From Sphingomonas sp. (GTDB taxonomy: Bacteria; Pseudomonadota; Alphaproteobacteria; Sphingomonadales; Sphingomonadaceae): DNA of 9,487 nucleotides. The stretch is from NCBI GenBank assembly GCA_025936675.1, contig JAICSX010000064.1, forward strand, positions 1 through 9,487, written 5' to 3'. Position 1 is the first letter of the stretch. Each line of letters begins with the position of its first letter. Below the pieces are notes generated by a model that saw nothing but the letters and a program-made list of their open reading frames with translations, was not told where the DNA came from and did not search any database. A program made the position numbers and the translations under genes. Below are positions 6,074 to 9,487 of this stretch, one piece after another.

Positions 6074-7441
6074 TTACCGCCGCCGCGGCGTGGTCTTGAG
6101 CTTCGCCTTCTTGATCAGGTCGCCATATTGGTGCGCGATCAGGTGGCTCTGGATCTGGCTGACTGTGTCCATTGTGACGTTCACGACGATCAACAAGCTC
6201 GTACCGCCGAGACGCATGTTGGTGAGCCCCGCCGAACCCGCGAGAATCTGCGGGATGATGCAGATCAGCACGAGATAGGCCGCGCCGACGACAGTGATCC
6301 GGTTGAGGAGGCGATCGAAATATTCCTCGGTCGCCTTTCCCGGGCGCACGCCGGGGATGAAGCCGCCGTGGCGCTTCAGATTGTCGGCCGTTTCCTCGCT
6401 GTTGAACTGCACTGCAGTGTAAAAGAATGTGAAGAACGCAATGCCGATCCCGTAGATCACGATATAGGCGGCGCTGGTCGGCTGGAGGAATGTGCTGATG
6501 GTAATCAGCCAGTCGCTAGCCCCGCCGGTTCCGGCTCGGTTGCCCGCCCACTGAATCACCGTGAGCGGCATCAGCAGCAGCGACGAAGCGAAGATCGGCG
6601 GGATGACGCCGGCCGTGTTGAGCTTGATCGGCAGGTGCGAGCGCTCCTGCTGCATTCCGCGCGCGGTCTGGCGCTTCGGATATTGGATCGGAACTCGCCG
6701 CTGCGCCCGTTCCATGAAGCAGATGAAGACGATCAACGCAGCGCTGAGGACGACAATTCCTACGACTTCAAAGCCGCTCATCGAGCCCGTGCGGCCACCT
6801 TCGAGCAATTGCCCCACGGCCTGCGGCAGGCGCGCAACGATGCCGGCCATAATGATCAGCGAAACGCCGTTGCCGATACCGCGGCTGGTGATCTGTTCGC
6901 CGATCCACATCAGGAACAAGGTGCCGCCAACAAGGCTGACGGTGCCGGCAATCTCGAACAACAGGCCGGGCATGACGACAGCAGTGATGCCCTGCCGCAC
7001 CGACTGCGATTCGAGGCCTTTGACCGCGAGATAGCCCTGCACGAGCGTGATCGCGACGGTCAGGTAGCGCGTATACTGATTGAGCTTCTTGCGCCCGGTC
7101 TCGCCTTCTTTCCTGAGCGCCTTCCATGGTTCGTAGAGGGTCGCTCCGAGCTGAATCACGATCGAGGCGGTGATGTAGGGCATGACGCCCAGCGCGACGA
7201 TCGAGAAGCGCGACAACGCGCCACCGGAGAAGGTGTTGAAGACGTCGAGGATGCCGCCGCTCTGCGTCTGGTAGAGCGCGTTCATCGCGACCGGATCGAT
7301 GCCAGGCACCGGAACGAACGACAGCAGGCGGAAGAGGATCAGCGCGCCGATCGTGAACCACAGCCGTTTCTTGAGCTCGGTCGCCTTGCTGAAATTGGCC
7401 AGCGTGATGCTGGAGGCGAGTTGTTCGGCTGCGGATGCCAT
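6074..7441 (-). CDS. secY: Preprotein translocase channel subunit SecY
   Basis: A 455-residue SecY, the ten-helix channel of the SecYEG translocon in the inner membrane, which exports unfolded preproteins with SecA and inserts membrane proteins with ribosomes. The cytosolic N-terminus has the ATELKKRLWFTIG start of helix 1 (20-32). The plug region follows (FNTFSGGALSRFSI, 68-81), then the TM2 stretch MPYITASIVIQL (87-98). GEQITSRGIGNGVSLIIMAGI (181-201) is the TM5 region. A cytosolic loop with RRVPIQYPKRQ is at 248-258, and the C5 loop NLKRHGGFIPGVRPGKAT (354-371) contains the conserved Arg-Pro-Gly used by SecA. The tail is basic (KLKTTPRRR). It lies in the expected place between rplO and adk but is separated from rplO by 95 nt that contain a terminator-like hairpin. 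Only a weak ribosome-binding site (GGGG) is seen before the ATG. Confidence 0.98.
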   Translation of the reverse strand: MASAAEQLASSITLANFSKATELKKRLWFTIGALILFRLLSFVPVPGIDPVAMNALYQTQSGGILDVFNTFSGGALSRFSIVALGVMPYITASIVIQLGATLYEPWKALRKEGETGRKKLNQYTRYLTVAITLVQGYLAVKGLESQSVRQGITAVVMPGLLFEIAGTVSLVGGTLFLMWIGEQITSRGIGNGVSLIIMAGIVARLPQAVGQLLEGGRTGSMSGFEVVGIVVLSAALIVFICFMERAQRRVPIQYPKRQTARGMQQERSHLPIKLNTAGVIPPIFASSLLLMPLTVIQWAGNRAGTGGASDWLITISTFLQPTSAAYIVIYGIGIAFFTFFYTAVQFNSEETADNLKRHGGFIPGVRPGKATEEYFDRLLNRITVVGAAYLVLICIIPQILAGSAGLTNMRLGGTSLLIVVNVTMDTVSQIQSHLIAHQYGDLIKKAKLKTTPRRR

Positions 7442-7459
7442 CGACTAATCAATCCCCGG

Positions 7460-7502
7460 AAAAACGAACGGCGGCGTCAAGGCCAAGGCCTCCCCGCCGC
7501 CG
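7460..7502 (-). terminator. Hairpin with T-rich tail between rplO and secY (terminator or attenuator)
   Basis: Read on the minus strand, CGGCGGCG (7502-7495) pairs with CGCCGCCG (7476-7469), a perfect 8-bp GC stem. After a symmetric 3x3 internal loop, AGGC (7491-7488) pairs with GCCT (7483-7480) around a 4-nt loop. The right arm is followed directly by TTCGTTTTT (7468-7460). This is the form of a rho-independent terminator in the direction of the ribosomal-protein transcript. It lies after the rplO stop and 18 nt before the secY start. Since secY and adk have no other obvious promoter, partial termination is more likely than a full stop. The T-run is broken by CG, which argues for leaky action. 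Confidence 0.6.
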
Positions 7503-7536
7503 ATATAGTGGCTCTCACGCGCTTGTCTAAGGCCCT

Positions 7537-8058
7537 TCAGGCCTTTGCAGCACTCTTGCGCGAGCCTTTCTTCGCGGCAGCGAGCTCGGCCGGGTTCTTG
7601 CGCTCGATCAGCTCAATCGAGCCGCCGGCCTTCTCGACCGCTTCGCGCGCGCCCTTCGAAACGCCAGCGACCTTGAACGACACCTTGGCCTTGAGCTCAC
7701 CCTTGCCGAGCAGGCGCACGCCGTCCTTGCCGCCACGGCTGAGCCCGGCAGCGTTGAGCGCGCCCTGGTCGAGCGTGCCCTTGCTGTCGAGCTTGCCGGC
7801 GTCGATCGCCTTCTGGATGGCGCCGATGTTCACCTCGGCATAGTCGCGCGCGAAGATGTTGTTGAAGCCGCGCTTCGGCAGCCGCATGTGGAGCGGCATC
7901 TGGCCGCCCTCGAAGCCGGCAATGCTGACGCCCGAGCGCGCCTTGGCGCCCTTCTGCCCCCGACCGGCAGTCTTGCCGAGGCCCGAGCCGATTCCGCGGC
8001 CGACGCGAACGCGCGACTGACGCGCGCCCTTGTTATCCCTGAGTTCGTTGAGCTTCAT
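7537..8058 (-). CDS. rplO: 50S ribosomal protein L15
   Basis: A 173-residue L15, a late-assembling protein of the large subunit that reaches into the rRNA core with a long extended N-terminal arm. The arm is obvious: [13 protein letters not shown], then the Gly/Arg/Lys-rich [20 protein letters not shown] (18-37) and [17 protein letters not shown] (49-65). The globular part follows, with the [14 protein letters not shown] region (76-89) and the conserved [17 protein letters not shown] stretch (114-130). The protein is longer than the E. coli form (about 144 residues) owing to a Lys/Ala-rich C-terminal tail, [19 protein letters not shown], after residue 154. The ATG at 8058 has only a weak ribosome-binding site. 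It is preceded by rpmD with a 54-nt gap and followed by the hairpin before secY. Confidence 0.98.
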   Translation of the reverse strand: MKLNELRDNKGARQSRVRVGRGIGSGLGKTAGRGQKGAKARSGVSIAGFEGGQMPLHMRLPKRGFNNIFARDYAEVNIGAIQKAIDAGKLDSKGTLDQGALNAAGLSRGGKDGVRLLGKGELKAKVSFKVAGVSKGAREAVEKAGGSIELIERKNPAELAAAKKGSRKSAAKA

Positions 8059-8090
8059 GTTCGTGCACTCGCTTTCGCTTTTGTCGCGCA

Positions 8091-8105
8091 GCTCCGTGAA
8101 GGAGC
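8091..8105 (-). repeat. Small inverted repeat between rpmD and rplO
   Basis: GCTCC and GGAGC pair as a 5-bp stem around a 5-nt loop in the leader between the rpmD stop and the rplO start. It has no T-tail, so it is not a terminator. It could be a site for processing or regulator binding in the message, or chance in GC-rich DNA. Confidence 0.25.
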
Positions 8106-8112
8106 GGGTTGG

Positions 8113-8295
8113 TTAGGCGGCCTCTTCCACGCGGACGAGGTGCTGCACCTTCTTGACCTGGCCGAGCACTTCGGGCGTGCCCTCCACTTCAATGCTGCGG
8201 TGAAGCTTGTTGAGGCCGAGGCCAACCAGCGTCGCCCGCTGCGTCTTATCGCGGCGGATCGGCGATCCGGTCTGCGTGATCTTGATCTTGGCCAT
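8113..8295 (-). CDS. rpmD: 50S ribosomal protein L30
   Basis: A 60-residue L30, a small large-subunit protein found between S5 and L15 in bacterial spc operons. The sequence [34 protein letters not shown] is characteristic, with GLGLNKLHR the central signature (about 26-34), followed by [23 protein letters not shown]. The stated start is the ATG at 8295, which leaves GGAG 8 nt upstream inside the end of rpsE. A GTG directly before it (8298) is also a possible start and is 5 nt from the same GGAG. The gap from the rpsE stop is 5 nt, so the two genes are coupled. Confidence 0.97.
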   Translation of the reverse strand: MAKIKITQTGSPIRRDKTQRATLVGLGLNKLHRSIEVEGTPEVLGQVKKVQHLVRVEEAA

Positions 8296-8300
8296 CACTG

Positions 8301-9065
8301 TTACTCCGCGATCGCTTCGGCCTGGGCCTCGGCTTCGACGGCATTGGCGCCGCCTCGGCCGAGCAGGTCGGCGACCTTCTTGCCGCGCCGCTGGGCAACC
8401 GAGCGCGGGCTCGTCTGCTCCTTTAAGGCCTCGAAGGTCGCGCGGATCATGTTGTAGGGGTTCGAAGTGCCGACGGACTTGGTGACGACATCGGCAACGC
8501 CAAGGCTTTCGAAGATCGCGCGCATCGGACCGCCGGCGATGATGCCCGTACCGGCCGGGGCCGAGCGGATCGCGACCCGCCCTGCACCAAAATGACCGAT
8601 CCCGTCATGGTGAAGCGTGCGGCCGTCGCGCAGCGGAATGCGGATCATTGCCTTCTTCGCCGACGCGGTCGCCTTGCTGATCGCCTCGGGCACTTCGCGG
8701 GCCTTGCCATGGCCGAAGCCCGCACGACCCTTGCCGTCGCCGACCACCACGAGCGCCGCGAAGCCGAAGCGCTTGCCGCCCTTCACGGTCTTGGAGACGC
8801 GGTTGATGTGGACGAGCTTCTCGATCAGCTCCTCGCCGCCCTCTTCGTCGTCGCGGCGCCCGCGACGGTCGTCGCGCCGGCCACGGCCGCCGCGATCTCC
8901 GCCACCGCGCCCGCGTCCACCGCCAGGCCCGCGTCCACGGCCACCGCGCCCGCGCGGCGCCTCGCCTTCAGTCTGGGCAGGCGCGCTTTCTGTCGCTGCG
9001 ATTTCGGTCGGCGCCTGCTCGGTGACTTCCTGCGCCACCTCGGGATTTTCAGTCTCTTGCACCAT
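8301..9065 (-). CDS. rpsE: 30S ribosomal protein S5 with Arg/Gly-rich N-terminal extension
   Basis: A 254-residue S5, which helps form the mRNA entry site and affects decoding accuracy. The conserved core begins near residue 77 ([21 protein letters not shown]) and continues with [23 protein letters not shown] (104-126), [19 protein letters not shown] (172-190) and [13 protein letters not shown] (202-214), ending near LLGRGG (about 234-239). E. coli S5 has about 167 residues. Here about 76 extra residues stand before the core: an acidic, Ala/Glu/Thr/Pro-rich part (1-37), an [13 protein letters not shown] part (38-63), then [17 protein letters not shown] (63-79). A short Ala/Glu tail follows the core (240-254). 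The extension is in frame, starts with an ATG directly after the rplR stop (TAAATG), and has no better start inside, so it is a real part of the gene. The RGRGG part is built from direct DNA repeats. Confidence 0.97.
   Translation of the reverse strand: MVQETENPEVAQEVTEQAPTEIAATESAPAQTEGEAPRGRGGRGRGPGGGRGRGGGDRGGRGRRDDRRGRRDDEEGGEELIEKLVHINRVSKTVKGGKRFGFAALVVVGDGKGRAGFGHGKAREVPEAISKATASAKKAMIRIPLRDGRTLHHDGIGHFGAGRVAIRSAPAGTGIIAGGPMRAIFESLGVADVVTKSVGTSNPYNMIRATFEALKEQTSPRSVAQRRGKKVADLLGRGGANAVEAEAQAEAIAE
8901..8954 (-). repeat. In-frame direct repeats coding the RGRGG segment of S5
   Basis: A 15-bp sequence (CGCGGGCGCGGTGGC on the coding strand) occurs at 8940-8954 and again at 8901-8915, exactly 39 nt or 13 codons apart, each coding Arg-Gly-Arg-Gly-Gly. 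A 12-bp repeat occurs at 8909-8920 and 8927-8938, 18 nt or 6 codons apart. All offsets are multiples of three, consistent with growth by slippage or unequal exchange under selection to keep the frame. Confidence 0.75.
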
Positions 9066-9419
9066 TTAGAACTCCAGTCCGCCTTCGCGAGCAGCGTCGG
9101 CGAGGGCCTTCACCCGGCCATGAAACAGGAAGCCGCCACGGTCGAACACGACCGAGGAAACGCCTGCCTTTTTCGCGCGGTCGGCAATCGCCTTGCCGAC
9201 TGCTGCGGCTCCGTCCTTCGTCGCGGCGGTCTTCCCCTTGACGTCCTTGTCGAGGGTCGAGGCGGCGGCGAGGGTCTTGCCTGCGGCATCGTCGATCACC
9301 TGCGCATAGATGTGCCGGCCCGAACGATGGACCGAAAGCCGCGGCTTGCCGGCGGCGCGAGCGCGTAGCGCGCTGCGCACGCGGCGGCGGCGGCGGTCGA
9401 ATAAGGAGAGTTTCGCCAT
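9066..9419 (-). CDS. rplR: 50S ribosomal protein L18
   Basis: A 117-residue L18, which binds 5S rRNA with L5 and L25 at the central protuberance. The N-terminus is a basic RNA-binding tail ([19 protein letters not shown]), followed by the conserved [19 protein letters not shown] (26-44), the [15 protein letters not shown] segment (49-63), and the C-terminal [28 protein letters not shown], typical of the family. Length equals E. coli L18. The start lies 2 nt after the rplF stop and its stop abuts the rpsE start with no gap, so translation is probably continuous through these genes. Only a weak purine-rich AAGAAG precedes the ATG, inside the Lys codons at the end of rplF. Confidence 0.98.
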   Translation of the reverse strand: MAKLSLFDRRRRRVRSALRARAAGKPRLSVHRSGRHIYAQVIDDAAGKTLAAASTLDKDVKGKTAATKDGAAAVGKAIADRAKKAGVSSVVFDRGGFLFHGRVKALADAAREGGLEF

Positions 9420-9421
9420 GG

Positions 9422-9487
9422 CTACTTCTTCTTGCCTTCTTTGCGGAAGATATACTCGCCGCGGTACTTGATGCCCTTGCCCTTGTA
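9422..9487 (-). CDS. rplF: 50S ribosomal protein L6, C-terminal end (partial)
   Basis: The last 21 codons before the TAG read [20 protein letters not shown] plus a final Lys. This is the expected C-terminus of L6 (the conserved PYKGKG.RY..E...RKE..KK ending), a large-subunit protein near the GTPase-associated region. Position before rplR is the standard spc order. The rest lies beyond the window. Confidence 0.93.
   Translation of the reverse strand, partial: YKGKGIKYRGEYIFRKEGKKK

Noticed and set aside
6128..7843. A 571-codon open frame on the plus strand running opposite secY, the gap and the end of rplO.
   Set aside because: The opposite strand carries unmistakable SecY and L15. The antisense product is rich in Arg, Asp, Glu, His and Gln with no recognisable motif, as expected for the reverse complement of GC-rich coding DNA, which has few stops.
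8824..8960. CRISPR-like or mobile repeat in the GC-rich repetitive stretch.
   Set aside because: The repeats are short, spaced in whole codons and lie inside the S5 reading frame; they are coding low-complexity sequence.
8592..9368. 258-codon plus-strand frame opposite rpsE and rplR.
   Set aside because: Both minus-strand genes are certain ribosomal proteins. The antisense translation is low-complexity Ala/Arg/Thr from the S5 repeat region.

Overview
This window comes from a GC-rich alphaproteobacterium, most likely a sphingomonad (Sphingomonadales). The evidence is the protein sequence style, the separate small PurS subunit of the purine pathway, the spc ribosomal-protein order, and a ribosomal protein S5 with an Arg/Gly-rich N-terminal extension of a kind I associate with sphingomonads. 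The order-level call is an inference from recognised proteins, not a search result. The DNA is very compact: no gene-free stretch reaches 300 bases, and the longest gaps are 141 nt (1503-1643) and 95 nt (7442-7536).

Layout from left to right. (i) 1-1353 (+): the 3' end of one acyl-CoA dehydrogenase gene, overlapping by ATGA a complete second acyl-CoA dehydrogenase gene. They look like the two subunits of a heteromeric enzyme. (ii) 1350-1502 (-): a 50-residue two-helix membrane protein of unknown function. (iii) 1644-2545 (+): purS and purQ, translationally coupled subunits of FGAM synthase; purL is not in the window. (iv) 2542-3288 (-): a YhhQ-family queuosine-precursor transporter. (v) 3347-3423 (+): tRNA-Arg(TCT) with encoded CCA. 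(vi) 3429-4847 (-): a FAD-linked D-2-hydroxyacid dehydrogenase, divergent from (vii) folA, dihydrofolate reductase (4901-5392, +). (viii) 5389-9487 (-): the distal spc operon, read right to left as rplF (partial), rplR, rpsE, rpmD, rplO, secY, adk.

The spc genes make large- and small-subunit ribosomal proteins, the SecYEG channel core and adenylate kinase. Upstream ribosomal genes are packed with 0-5 nt gaps. The rplO-secY gap is larger and holds a GC-rich hairpin followed by a T-rich run in the transcript, which looks like an intrinsic terminator or attenuator that would lower secY-adk expression relative to the ribosomal proteins. After adk the operon meets folA head-on, so rpsM-rpsK-rpoA-rplQ do not follow here.

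This is mostly housekeeping DNA, and I see no mobile element, CRISPR array, phage gene or defence system. The points most worth a second look are: the rplO-secY hairpin; the repeat-built RGG-like extension of S5; the fact that all three convergent protein-gene junctions end in the same 4-nt overlap of complementary stop codons (TTAA, CTAG, CTAG); and the uncharacterised 50-residue membrane protein.
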